A stretch of DNA of 54,679 nt, taken from Allobosea sp. Root381. Lineage in GTDB: Bacteria; Pseudomonadota; Alphaproteobacteria; Rhizobiales; Beijerinckiaceae. Positions 30,393 through 38,435 of the stretch are shown piece by piece. The notes below the pieces were generated by a model, which worked only from the letters and a program-made list of their open reading frames with translations, was not told where the DNA came from and searched no databases. Where the stretch lies: contig NZ_LMJT01000016.1 of NCBI RefSeq assembly GCF_001429395.1, positions 1 to 54,679 of the forward strand, written 5' to 3'. A program made the translations under genes and the position numbers. Position 1 is the first letter of the stretch, and each line of letters begins with the position of its first letter.

Positions 30393-31400
30393 ATGCACAA
30401 TCTCATCGGTCATAACGGCGGGCCGCTGCTCAATGACGCGCAGGCCTTGGCCTTCGTTCAGGGCCAGGCCTACAAGGTCAACCAGACGGTCTATGAGGCC
30501 CGTTTCCCGGACTGGGACTACGCTCGCCTCGTGTTCGTCGACACCAGCGGCCCCGCGTGGTCGCCGGGCGTCCTGACCTATACGTCGGATCTCACGGGCA
30601 AGGCCAACTGGCAGTCCGGCGCCGCGAAGGACATCCCGCTCGCTGACGTGTCCCAGGACATGCAGCTCAGCACGTTCCATCTCGCCGCCATCGGCTACCA
30701 GTACAATATCGAGGAGGTGAACGCGGCCATTCAGGTCGGCGCTTCTCTCCCGAGCCGCCGCGCTCGCGCTGCGAAGCTCGCCTATACCAAGTTCATGTGG
30801 GACCTGACGATTGCCGGGTCCACCGAAAAGGGGAAGGCCGGCCTCATCAACAACGCGGGCATCACCGCCGCGGCGGCAGCCGCCGACGGCACAGGCTCGG
30901 CGCGCCACTGGATGGCGAACGATGGCACCGTCACGAAGACGGCCCAACAGATCATGCGCGACATCAACCAGGCTCTGACCGGGACGAATGTTTCGACGAA
31001 CACGGTCGAGTGGGCAGATACGGTCCTGCTGCCGGTCGAAGCGTTCAACCTGATCTCCTCGACGCCGTTCAACTCGCTCGGCGCCGACACGATCCTGTCC
31101 TGGCTGCTCCGGACCAACAACTACACGCTGACGACGGGGCGCCCGCTCACCATCCGTGCGATGCCTCAGCTTCGCACGGCTTCGACCCAGACCGTCGTCG
31201 GCGGCGGCCGTCTGGTCGCCTACAAAAACGACCAGAACTACGTGAAGCTCAACCTCCCGATGCCTCACCAGTTCTTGCCGGTCTACCAGGACGGTCCGCT
31301 CAACTGGCAGGTGCCCGGCATCTTCCGGACCGGCGGTCTCGATTTCCAGACCCTGGCGACCTTCTACTACCTCGACGGCATCCTGCCGGCGCCGGCGTGA
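30393..31400 (+). CDS. major capsid protein (DUF2184 type)
   Basis: A 335-aa HK97-fold shell protein. Features of the DUF2184 group include 'SQDMQLSTFHLAAIGYQYNI' (about 87-106), 'KLAYTKFMWDLTIAGS', and the P-domain/E-loop region ending 'QFLPVYQDGPLNWQVPGIFR'. Position after scaffold and cement genes and before the neck genes agrees. No cleaved propeptide is obvious. Confidence 0.87.
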   Translation: MHNLIGHNGGPLLNDAQALAFVQGQAYKVNQTVYEARFPDWDYARLVFVDTSGPAWSPGVLTYTSDLTGKANWQSGAAKDIPLADVSQDMQLSTFHLAAIGYQYNIEEVNAAIQVGASLPSRRARAAKLAYTKFMWDLTIAGSTEKGKAGLINNAGITAAAAAADGTGSARHWMANDGTVTKTAQQIMRDINQALTGTNVSTNTVEWADTVLLPVEAFNLISSTPFNSLGADTILSWLLRTNNYTLTTGRPLTIRAMPQLRTASTQTVVGGGRLVAYKNDQNYVKLNLPMPHQFLPVYQDGPLNWQVPGIFRTGGLDFQTLATFYYLDGILPAPA

Positions 31401-31459
31401 TCGCCTGAACTTGGCCGCTCGGGATAGCCCGGGCGGCCGCTCCAATAAGCCGAGGTCAC

Positions 31460-31744
31460 ATGGCGTATCACCTGAAGAACCTCTCGCATTTCCCTCTGGA
31501 TGTACCGTCGCTCAATGGGCCGATGATCCTGCCGGCCTACGGCGAGATCACAGCTGACCTGAGCGCCTACGAAGCCGAGGTCATGCGGCACTCGCAGATG
31601 GTCGAAATCTCGGACGCCGACGAGGCTGAGCCGGATATCGACGATCTCCGCAAGCAATACGCCGATCTCGTCGGCGAGCAGCCCGACAAACGCTGGGGCG
31701 CCCCGCGTCTCCAATCCGAGATCGACAAGGCGCTGGCCGCCTGA
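31460..31744 (+). CDS. small structural protein with LEM/HeH-like C-terminus
   Basis: A 94-aa protein. A beta-rich first half ('FPLDVPSLNGPMILPAYGEI') is followed by a two-helix 'DLRKQYADLVGEQPDKRWGA' segment typical of the HeH/LEM-like unit found in phage head-completion or decoration proteins. It follows the capsid gene. Its role is probably head decoration or neck assembly; uncertain. Confidence 0.65.
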   Translation: MAYHLKNLSHFPLDVPSLNGPMILPAYGEITADLSAYEAEVMRHSQMVEISDADEAEPDIDDLRKQYADLVGEQPDKRWGAPRLQSEIDKALAA

Positions 31745-31760
31745 ACGAAGGACAGAGCCA

Positions 31761-31970
31761 ATGCCCAAGGCCCCGCTCTACACCGTCTCCAATCCGGCCA
31801 AGGAGCCGCGTTTCGCTGAGATCGGCATCCGCAAGGAGCCGATCGACGCGGGCCTCTCCAAGGAGCTCGCAATCAGCGCCGAGACCGCGGCCGACTTGGC
31901 TGGTCAGGGCTTCAAGGTGACCGGGCCCGACGGCAAGGCCGTCTCCGGGCGGAAGGCCAAGGCCGACTGA
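31761..31970 (+). CDS. small head-region protein
   Basis: A 69-aa protein with a beta-hairpin-like start and basic end ('GRKAKAD'). The composition fits a minor head protein. The stop shares a base with the next start (TGATG). No family was recognised. Confidence 0.6.
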   Translation: MPKAPLYTVSNPAKEPRFAEIGIRKEPIDAGLSKELAISAETAADLAGQGFKVTGPDGKAVSGRKAKAD

Positions 31971-32365
31971 TGCCCTACGTCATCCCGACGCTCAGCCAGT
32001 TTCGGACGAAGTTCCCGACCTTCGCGGGCGTCGGCGACGACACGATCAACGCGGCGATCCAGGAGGCTTCGGCTTCGGTCGATCGCTCTTGGATCGAGGC
32101 CGACTATCAGCCGGCCATCCTCTATCTCGCTGCGCATATCCTGACGGTCGATGGCGCTCTTTACGGGGACATCGGCTCGATCGGCGGCGTGATCGGCGCC
32201 GGACTGGTCAGCGAGGCCAAGGTTGGCGACGTCCAGGTGAAGCTGGGCAGCGCTGGCGGCGGGGCAGGTGGAGGCGGCTCGTCCTCCGGCTACGCGTCGA
32301 CGCCCTACGGCCGCCGCTACATGGAACTGCTTCGCCGGAACCAGCCCGCTATCGCATTGGTGTGA
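31970..32365 (+). CDS. head-tail connector protein (DUF4054 type)
   Basis: A 131-aa adaptor. 'PTLSQFRTKFPTFAGVGDDT' at the N-terminus and the helical 'IEADYQPAILYLAAHILTV' are characteristic of DUF4054, a gp6-like neck protein that docks under the portal. A Gly/Ser linker (about 95-108) precedes 'GRRYMELLRRNQPAI', which should insert into a neighbouring subunit. Confidence 0.8.
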   Translation: MPYVIPTLSQFRTKFPTFAGVGDDTINAAIQEASASVDRSWIEADYQPAILYLAAHILTVDGALYGDIGSIGGVIGAGLVSEAKVGDVQVKLGSAGGGAGGGGSSSGYASTPYGRRYMELLRRNQPAIALV

Positions 32366-32368
32366 TCC

Positions 32369-32830
32369 ATGGTCGCCATCAGGACGAAGGTCACGCTCCG
32401 TCGTCGCGGCAACCTGGCCAACCACATCGCGAAGATCGAGAAGGGCGTCGCGGGACCGACGGCGGTCAAGGTCGGTTTCCCGGCTGGGAAAGCTGACGCG
32501 GACGTCGTCTCGATCGCGATATGGAACCATTTCGGCACCTCGCGCGGCATTCCGGCGCGTCCCTTCATTACCATCGCCATGTTCAAGAACCGCCGGGAAT
32601 ATCGGGCGGCGCTGCGAAAGATTGCCAAGGCGACGGTCGAGAACGGCACGCCTCTGGTCGCGCAACTGCCCAAACTCGGCGCGCTCGGTGCTGGCAAGAT
32701 CCAGGACCAGATTGCGGCCAACACGCCGCCGCCCAACGCGGCTTCGACCGTTCTGCGGAAGGGCTCATCCCGAACGCTGATCGATACCGGCCGCATGCGC
32801 CAGAGCGTGACGTGGGAGGTCGACAAGTGA
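32369..32830 (+). CDS. tail completion / head-closure protein
   Basis: A 153-aa protein with 'SIAIWNHFGTSRGIPARPFI' near residues 48-68 and the closing 'LIDTGRMRQSVTWEV', a pattern shared by gp10-like and virion morphogenesis proteins that join head and tail. It is coupled to the next gene by GTGA. Confidence 0.7.
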   Translation: MVAIRTKVTLRRRGNLANHIAKIEKGVAGPTAVKVGFPAGKADADVVSIAIWNHFGTSRGIPARPFITIAMFKNRREYRAALRKIAKATVENGTPLVAQLPKLGALGAGKIQDQIAANTPPPNAASTVLRKGSSRTLIDTGRMRQSVTWEVDK

Positions 32831-33231
32831 GCCTGTTCGCTCTGGCTGGTCTGGCCGTCGACATCGCGGCCACGCCTCACACGCTGCGCACCTGGCCTGC
32901 CGGGTCTTATGTCGAAGGCAAATGGACACAGGGCGATGGGGTCGAGGCGCCAATCCGCGCCATCATGCAGGCGCCGTCTGCCCGCGACCTCGAAAGCCTG
33001 CCGGAAGGCGAGCGCACCGAGGGGCTGGTGACGGTCTGGTCGCGCACACCGCTCAATTCCGCCGACGAGGACGATCGCACCCGCGCCGACGAGGTCATGA
33101 ACGCGCGCGGCGAGGCCTATCGCGTCGTGAAGGCTCAGGACCGGGCCGAGGGCGGCTTTTACCGCGCGATTGCGAGGCTCATCACCCATGATCGAGGACG
33201 AAGCGTACCGGAGCCTGTGGAGCTACCTTAA
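32827..33231 (+). CDS. neck protein, head-tail joining region
   Basis: A 134-aa protein that starts at a GTG overlapping the previous stop. 'EDDRTRADEVMNARGEAYRV' followed by 'DRAEGGFYRAIAR' resembles small head-closure or stopper proteins. It extends 44 bases into the next gene. The assignment is mostly positional. Confidence 0.6.
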   Translation: MSLFALAGLAVDIAATPHTLRTWPAGSYVEGKWTQGDGVEAPIRAIMQAPSARDLESLPEGERTEGLVTVWSRTPLNSADEDDRTRADEVMNARGEAYRVVKAQDRAEGGFYRAIARLITHDRGRSVPEPVELP

Positions 33232-33754
33232 GCGGGTCGACGACAATGCTTCGCTGATCGACCCGAGCCGGACGAAACTCGTCGAGATCATCTGGGATAA
33301 CCAGGGCGCGCCGCGGCCGAAAGGCCCATACGCCATGATCCAGTTCCTCACCGATCGCGATACCGGCGAGATCGATGGGGAGTGCTACGAAGAGCGGGAC
33401 ATCGACGGTGAGGGCCGCATCGTCCTCTCCAAACACCGCGGCGTCGAGCTGCTGTTTCGGATTCACGTCTATGCGCCGCGCCCGGTCGTCTTCGCCGGGC
33501 TGCTGGCGGCCGGGCTGCGCTCCGGCGAGGCCTCGGTCTGGATGGCGCCATTCGTCGTCCGTGAGGTCGGCGAGGCCACTCGCGAGCCCGAGATGATCCA
33601 GCAGACGCCAGAGGGCCGGGCGCAGTTCGACGTCACCCTCGGCGCCATCGCCACCGACCAATTGCTCGTCGACGTCATTGAGACGGGCGCCGTCACCTTC
33701 GAAGGGCAGGGCGGCACGACCGTCACCCGATCGCTCACCTACCTGAAACCCTGA
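33188..33754 (+). CDS. tail terminator-like protein
   Basis: A 188-aa alpha/beta protein just before the sheath gene, where the tail terminator that caps the tube is expected. 'GPYAMIQFLTDRDTGE' and 'ELLFRIHVYAPRP' read like the LIC12162/phage tail-completion fold. Start ATG 33188 ('MIEDEAYRSLW') is chosen over 33170. Moderate certainty. Confidence 0.6.
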   Translation: MIEDEAYRSLWSYLKRVDDNASLIDPSRTKLVEIIWDNQGAPRPKGPYAMIQFLTDRDTGEIDGECYEERDIDGEGRIVLSKHRGVELLFRIHVYAPRPVVFAGLLAAGLRSGEASVWMAPFVVREVGEATREPEMIQQTPEGRAQFDVTLGAIATDQLLVDVIETGAVTFEGQGGTTVTRSLTYLKP

Positions 33755-33765
33755 GGAGCCCGCAT

Positions 33766-35190
33766 ATGGCGCGCTTGCCCTATTCCCGCGTCGTCGACGT
33801 CACGTTGACGCGCCAGGATCGCTTCGCCGTTGCGACCGGCTTCTCAGTCGCGCTGATCGTGCAGCCGGAGGTGATCGCCGGCATCCTGGACGCGGATCAC
33901 CGGACGAAGCTCTATTCGACGCTGCTCGAGGTGGCCGCAGACTTCGACGAGGCAGATGCGGCCTACAAGGCGGCCGCCGCCATGTTCGCGCAGAACCCGC
34001 GCCCCCGGCAGATCAAACTGGGGTACCGCAATGCGGCCAACTCGATCACGAGCGAGCTCAACGCGATCTACGCCGCGGACTCGGACTTCTACTGGCTCGG
34101 CTTCACCGCCGAGATCCGCGACACGATCAGTCAGCAGCTCGCCGCCGACTGGGCCGAGACGAAGCCGGTTCTCGCTGGCCTGGATTCGAATGACATCAGC
34201 ACCGAGAGCCCGGCGGCCGAGCCGGACAAGACCTCGACGGTCACGATCAGCATCGCGTCGCCCGGCGTCGTCACCTGGAACGCCCATGGCCTGCAGAACG
34301 GTGATCAGGTCGTTCTCACCACCTCGGGCGCGCTGCCGACCGGCATGACGGCCGGCACGACCTACTACGTCGTCAACCAGGCGACGAACACCTTCCAGCT
34401 CGCGACGACGCCCGGCGGCTCGGCCGTGACCACAACCGGCACGCAGAGTGGCACCCACACCGCCACCTCGCCGCAGTTCGGCGGCTCGATCGCCGAATAC
34501 ATCAAGAGCAAGGGCTATGACCGGTCGTTCGTGTTCTACCACACGGATGCGACGCTCTATGGCGCCCTGGCGATGTTGGCCTACGCGTCGACGCGCGATC
34601 TCGACCGCGGCAACCTGCTCGCAGCGCAGCGCGGCGACATCAATTCCGGCAATGCCTATACGGTCAAGTTCAAGAAGCTCGCCGGCATCACGCCGCTGAA
34701 CAAGAGCTCGGCCGTCGTTCAGGCGATCACGGGCTTCGTGCCGGGCCTCGGGCTGAACCCCGCGCAGGGGCACTTCGCCAACACCTATGTCGACATCGGC
34801 GGCCTGCCGATGGTCGTCGAGGGATCGGTCGGCTCGGCTGCCTTCATCGACGAGATCCACGCTTCGGACTGGATCGTCGCGCGCATGCAGGAGGCCCTGC
34901 TCTCCACGCTCGCGAACAACGCGCGGGTGCCCTACACGAACCCCGGCGTCGGCATGCTGACCAACACGGTCGACGGCGTGATGCGCCGGGCGGTTGCCGC
35001 CGGCGTCGTTGCCGCGGACTTCGCCGACGACGCGACCGAGATCGTCCCCGAGTACACGATCAGCGTCGACAGGGTCGAGAACATCCCGGCCTCGCAGCGG
35101 CGCAACCGCATCGCCCCCGACATCAAGGTCGATTTCCGTTACGCCGGCGCGATCCACTACGCCTCGGCCTCGATCACGCTTCGGTTCTGA
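33766..35190 (+). CDS. contractile tail sheath protein (DUF3383 type)
   Basis: A 474-aa protein whose ends match DUF3383 sheath proteins: 'LPYSRVVDVTLTRQ' at the start and 'DRVENIPASQRRNRIAPDIK' near the end. The central region is 'AYTVKFKKLAGITPLN'. Residues ~150-235 are an inserted repeat-like beta domain ('NGDQVVLTTSGALPTGMTAG', then 'TTYYVVNQATNTFQLATT') of a kind found spliced into many phage structural proteins. A sheath gene implies myovirus morphology. Confidence 0.8.
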   Translation: MARLPYSRVVDVTLTRQDRFAVATGFSVALIVQPEVIAGILDADHRTKLYSTLLEVAADFDEADAAYKAAAAMFAQNPRPRQIKLGYRNAANSITSELNAIYAADSDFYWLGFTAEIRDTISQQLAADWAETKPVLAGLDSNDISTESPAAEPDKTSTVTISIASPGVVTWNAHGLQNGDQVVLTTSGALPTGMTAGTTYYVVNQATNTFQLATTPGGSAVTTTGTQSGTHTATSPQFGGSIAEYIKSKGYDRSFVFYHTDATLYGALAMLAYASTRDLDRGNLLAAQRGDINSGNAYTVKFKKLAGITPLNKSSAVVQAITGFVPGLGLNPAQGHFANTYVDIGGLPMVVEGSVGSAAFIDEIHASDWIVARMQEALLSTLANNARVPYTNPGVGMLTNTVDGVMRRAVAAGVVAADFADDATEIVPEYTISVDRVENIPASQRRNRIAPDIKVDFRYAGAIHYASASITLRF

Positions 35191-35204
35191 AGGGAGCCTG
35201 ACAC

Positions 35205-35657
35205 ATGGCCGTGAATTGCGCCCCGCTGACGCTGTACAGCTTCGACAACGTTGTCGTCACGATCGACGGCCGAGAGGTGATCGGCGTATGGGAGGGCGAC
35301 GATGCCGTCCTCGTCGAGCGCCCGACTGACCTCGGTTCGGCGCTCACCGGCGCCGACGGCGCCTCTGTCGTCTCGATCACTGCGGACCAGTCCGCGACCG
35401 TCACGCTGAAGCTGCAGCCCAACTCGGCGATGAACGCCTATCTCGAGCAGGCCGTGAAGCGGATGCGGATGGGTTCGCAGCGCCTGCTGAACATTGCGAT
35501 CCGCGATACCTCCACGGGCGAGGGCGGCGGCTGCTCGGCCGCGGTCGTCATCCGCGAGCCCTCCAAGTCCTGGGGAGCCGCGGCAACCGAGCGCGAGTGG
35601 CAGATCTTCTGCAACTGCTGGCAGGAGAACGACATCTCCTACAATCCGGCGGCCTAG
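35205..35657 (+). CDS. tail tube protein (DUF3277 type)
   Basis: A 150-aa protein following the sheath gene. 'LYSFDNVVVTIDGREVIGVW' and 'SADQSATVTLKL'-like strands give the beta-sandwich tube fold; the closing 'WQIFCNCWQENDISYNP' is typical of DUF3277. It polymerises as stacked hexamers inside the sheath. It abuts, tail to tail, a minus-strand gene. Confidence 0.78.
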   Translation: MAVNCAPLTLYSFDNVVVTIDGREVIGVWEGDDAVLVERPTDLGSALTGADGASVVSITADQSATVTLKLQPNSAMNAYLEQAVKRMRMGSQRLLNIAIRDTSTGEGGGCSAAVVIREPSKSWGAAATEREWQIFCNCWQENDISYNPAA

Positions 35658-35851
35658 CCCTTCGGCTTGAGCATCGCCATCAGGTCGCTAGGCTCCGGGA
35701 TCGGAACAGGGCTCATCGCCATCATCGTCTGCGGCGCGATCCCGGCTTTCAGTGCCAGCGCCTGCAGGATCACCGTCTGGATGATCACCATCTCCCTGAG
35801 CTGCGAGACTTCCATCTGAAGGCGATCGAGGCGTTCGGTCGTGTCATCCAT
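35654..35851 (-). CDS. small coiled-coil protein, antisense
   Basis: A 65-aa protein with an N-terminal coiled coil ('ERLDRLQMEVSQLREMVIIQ') followed by a hydrophobic stretch and a Pro/Met-rich tail. It is coupled by overlap to the minus-strand gene upstream. It lies opposite the late transcript. No family was recognised; a regulator or antitoxin-like dimer is possible. Confidence 0.55.
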   Translation of the reverse strand: MDDTTERLDRLQMEVSQLREMVIIQTVILQALALKAGIAPQTMMAMSPVPIPEPSDLMAMLKPKG

Positions 35852-36098
35852 CATCGCGCAGCACCCGTTCTACGACTAGGTTTGCGCTATCAATCGCCGG
35901 AGCTAGCACCTCAAGATAGCGGTGAGCATTTTCATCAGCGATCTCGCTGTTCTTCAGTCGTTTCAGGACAGCGGCGCGGATGCCCTCGACTGCCTCTCGC
36001 CCGCCTGGCTGTCTAAGCAAAACGCGAAGCGCCTCTTCGGCGACCATCTCCGGGCCGAGCGCGGCGCTCACAAGCCGCTGGATATCTGGGTTGCTCAT
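35844..36098 (-). CDS. small helical protein, antisense
   Basis: An 84-aa protein starting 'MSNPDIQRLVSAALGPEMVA', predicted all-helical. GGAGAG eleven bases before the ATG (36098) supports translation; the same leader motif precedes the first PL gene. It heads a two-gene minus-strand unit inserted between tube and chaperone genes. Function unknown. Confidence 0.6.
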   Translation of the reverse strand: MSNPDIQRLVSAALGPEMVAEEALRVLLRQPGGREAVEGIRAAVLKRLKNSEIADENAHRYLEVLAPAIDSANLVVERVLRDDG

Positions 36099-36172
36099 CC
36101 GTCTCTCCGTGGATGCCCCATCGAAGCTGATCCGGCCGGCGCCGGCAACGGGATATTTGAGGCTCTCGTCCC

Positions 36173-36328
36173 ATGGCCTGCTCATCCTGTGCCGCCGCGC
36201 GCCAGGCGCTGATCGCCGCTGCCGGCAAGGCGGCTCGAGGCCAGATCAAAGCTGCAGCCTCATCCGTCCGTGAAGCCATCGACCACGCGCGCGAAAGCGA
36301 TCGCATCCGCGCAATCACGCGACGCTGA
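36173..36328 (+). CDS. 51-aa Ala/Arg-rich protein
   Basis: A small plus-strand gene beginning 'MACSSCAAARQALIAAAGKA' with an N-terminal CxxC and a long basic helix ending 'ESDRIRAITRR'. Codon bias is consistent with coding. The ribosome-binding site is weak. It lies between two minus-strand accessory genes. Function unknown. Confidence 0.5.
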   Translation: MACSSCAAARQALIAAAGKAARGQIKAAASSVREAIDHARESDRIRAITRR

Positions 36329-36357
36329 GGGCCGACGGGCGCGAGGAAATGCTGCTG

Positions 36358-36693
36358 TTATCGAAAAGCGCCTTTTGACCCGTATTGCTTACAAGAAATC
36401 GCCATCCGTTTAAATTCGCTCTCAGCTTCTGCAATACTGTGTTGATACCCGCCGTCGGCAAAACGCCGCTTCAGATCGTCGCCATCTTTCACGCACATTC
36501 TCTCTTGCCACATCCGTCGCAGCTCGGCGTCAAGGTCTTTGTTACCAGGCCAGGACTGCCCGCATCGCTTGCCAACTACGACTGCAAGGGCGGCCTTTGA
36601 CAAGGATTCAGTGGAATGTTGAACGCATTCCGCGCTTAGCGGCGACAACTGCATCGCCAAGGAGACGATGATGAGAGTCAACGTGGTGCGCAT
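36358..36693 (-). CDS. small secreted cysteine-containing protein, antisense
   Basis: A 111-aa protein with a clear Sec signal peptide ('MRTTLTLIIVSLAMQLSPLS', cut near 'SAE') and a mature part with four cysteines (two likely disulfides). GAGGG precedes the ATG at 36693; the longer frame to 36711 lacks one. It lies on the strand opposite the tail genes and has lower GC. A periplasmic superinfection-exclusion or lysogenic conversion role is possible. Confidence 0.65.
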   Translation of the reverse strand: MRTTLTLIIVSLAMQLSPLSAECVQHSTESLSKAALAVVVGKRCGQSWPGNKDLDAELRRMWQERMCVKDGDDLKRRFADGGYQHSIAEAESEFKRMAISCKQYGSKGAFR

Positions 36694-36797
36694 CGCGTCC
36701 CTCGCAAGCACCCGAGCTCTTCAGTCGGGTAAATACAACTGCGCCGTTCCATCGAGAATTACAATCAATCGAACGCTGTTGCGACGTGGGGACTTTC

Positions 36798-37187
36798 ATG
36801 GCTGAGAAGAAGATCAACGGTCGGACAGTGCGCTATGACCGGCTGCCCGGAGACCAGGCGCTCGACCTGATGCTCCGCCTGCTGCAGCTCCTCGGAGAGG
36901 GCGACACCCTCTTGGAATCGGTGCTCACGGCGGATGAAGGCGAAAGCGACAAGCTCGCGATCGTGGGTCTCCTCAAGTTCGCGAAGAACATGAACGTGCC
37001 CGAGGTGAAGGGCTTCATCCTGGAGATGGTCGGGTACTGCCGCATCGACGGAGCGCCGGCGATGGCGGGCGTCATGGACCTCGCCGAAATCCTGCAGACC
37101 GCGCGCTTCGCCATCCAGACGGAGTTCGGCAGTTTTTTCGCCGACGGCGCGGGCTCGGTCCTCCTGAAGGCGGCCCGGGCGGCGTAA
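36798..37187 (+). CDS. tail assembly chaperone, G-like
   Basis: A 129-aa helical protein two genes before the tape measure, in the position of lambda gpG. 'RTVRYDRLPGDQALDLMLRL' opens it and 'FAIQTEFGSFFADGAG' is near its end. The frame-0 stop is at 37185-37187. A T TTT TTC heptamer at 37133-37139 allows a -1 shift into the downstream frame. An upstream ATG at 36786 is a possible alternative start. Confidence 0.75.
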   Translation: MAEKKINGRTVRYDRLPGDQALDLMLRLLQLLGEGDTLLESVLTADEGESDKLAIVGLLKFAKNMNVPEVKGFILEMVGYCRIDGAPAMAGVMDLAEILQTARFAIQTEFGSFFADGAGSVLLKAARAA

Positions 37188-37399
37188 GCCTCTCTGCCTC
37201 CCAGGTCCGCGCCGTCGCGCCGAACCTCGACAAGCGGGCGTGGTTGCTGCGCCCCGTGATGGCCGATCCACCCCTCTGCTCACTGGGCGAGATCAAGACG
37301 ATCCTGACCATCGACGATATCGCCGACCTGCATGAGGTGCTCGACCTGAAGGAACACATGGCGGCGAAGGCGATTGAGCAGGCCGCTAGAAATCGATAA
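36798..37399 (+). CDS. tail assembly chaperone GT fusion by -1 frameshift
   Basis: After codons TTT TTC (37134-37139) a one-base slip back gives an open frame without stops to TAA at 37397-37399. It adds 86 residues to the first 114, making a 200-aa product. The added part contains 'VSLSASQVRAVAPNLDKRAW' and 'LTIDDIADLHEVLDLKEHMA', plausible folded protein. Lambda G/GT and many tail operons use this device. The slippery site is canonical; downstream pseudoknot structure was not assessed. Confidence 0.7.
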
Positions 37400-37952
37400 C
37401 GGCCCTGTTACCGCAAAGGCAGATTTCGGCCGTGCAGCCGGGCAAAGGGAGATCGGGAGCTACGGCAGCCCAAGACTTTCCGACGAACGCGCGCGACTGC
37501 CCGCAGCCGGTTTCGCTGTCACGGATGAACTCAACGATCTGCCTGGGCCCCATCGTTTGAACCATCCGGTTGAGATCGCGCCGGTTCGAAATCGACGCTA
37601 TGCTGTGTCTCACGAGCTTGCGCTCTGCCCCCTGCGGATCTTTTTGTGCCTCGGGCGCCAGGCAGAGGAAGAATTCCGCCGACAACTTCAGCCTCCGATC
37701 AAGATTGAAGGATCCTAGGTCGTCCGGGGTCATGAAGGGCTCATGATTCGAGGGTCTGGATCGGACTTCAAGGGGGTTGGGCCCTAGCAGCCGGACCATG
37801 TCGGCCTCGCGAGCGGGAGCGGCCACACGAGCAACTCGAACAGCGTGAAAAAGCATCATCTGAACGCCGCGTCCGGTCAGCGGGTAAGGCCAAAGGGCAG
37901 AGCCCGTCTCGTTACGGGCTTTGGCGAAGAGCCGTCTGATGAAGCTGAGCAT
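37386..37952 (-). CDS. unrecognised antisense accessory protein
   Basis: A 188-aa minus-strand protein between the chaperone and tape-measure genes, overlapping the end of the frameshift product by 14 bases. It has a basic N-terminus ('MLSFIRRLFAKARNE') and a cysteine-bearing C-terminus ('PGCTAEICLCGNRAV'). GC is lower than in the flanking tail genes. No family was recognised; an accessory immunity or exclusion gene is plausible from location. Confidence 0.55.
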   Translation of the reverse strand: MLSFIRRLFAKARNETGSALWPYPLTGRGVQMMLFHAVRVARVAAPAREADMVRLLGPNPLEVRSRPSNHEPFMTPDDLGSFNLDRRLKLSAEFFLCLAPEAQKDPQGAERKLVRHSIASISNRRDLNRMVQTMGPRQIVEFIRDSETGCGQSRAFVGKSWAAVAPDLPLPGCTAEICLCGNRAVIDF

Positions 37953-38038
37953 GGCCGAATCTCATGGGACACCGGCTCAGAATATCCCCTTTCCGAATCC
38001 GGCGGGTCAAAGCATCCTGCCGCAAAAGGGAGGTGGAG

Positions 38039-38395
38039 ATGCGAACGGTGATCATTACTGCGGCGGTTGTGGTCGCAGGCGTTGCCTCGGCGCAGGACGG
38101 AAAAAACGCCGCGATCAAGGCCGTGGCTGATGTCACGGCGGCCGCGCCCTATTGCGGCTTCGAGGTTAATCGGGACGCTATCGAGAAGTACCTGACGGAG
38201 CGCGGTGTTTCACGGTCTAGGCCAGCCGATGCCGAAGCACTGGAGCGCGCCTTCTATCAGGCAGGCTCAGGGTGGCGCGTCACCGGCTCGGTCTATGGCA
38301 AAGGCAAGCCGCAGTTCGATGCGCCATGCCAACAAGCAGAGAGCGCCTTCGGTCCTCAGGGTACGATCCGCTCTGGCCTCATCAGATTGAAATAG
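38039..38395 (+). CDS. small secreted protein before tape measure
   Basis: A 118-aa protein with a Sec signal peptide ('MRTVIITAAVVVAGVASA', cut before 'QDG'). GGGAGGTGG precedes the ATG. The mature part has two cysteines ('APYCGFEVN' and 'DAPCQQAES') and no recognised fold. It is on the late strand but is not a usual tail component. Periplasmic action in the lysogen or during infection is inferred. Confidence 0.65.
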   Translation: MRTVIITAAVVVAGVASAQDGKNAAIKAVADVTAAAPYCGFEVNRDAIEKYLTERGVSRSRPADAEALERAFYQAGSGWRVTGSVYGKGKPQFDAPCQQAESAFGPQGTIRSGLIRLK

Positions 38396-38435
38396 CGTCG
38401 CCGCCACGCGCGGCAGAATTGCTGCGCGAGGTGAG

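Noticed and set aside
28755..31445. 896-aa open frame on the minus strand opposite the scaffold and capsid genes
   Set aside because: It mirrors high-GC coding sequence on the other strand, is Arg/Asp/Val-rich without domains, and the plus-strand genes are clearly real.
33844..35157. 437-aa minus-strand frame opposite the sheath gene
   Set aside because: Shadow of a high-GC gene; no motif.
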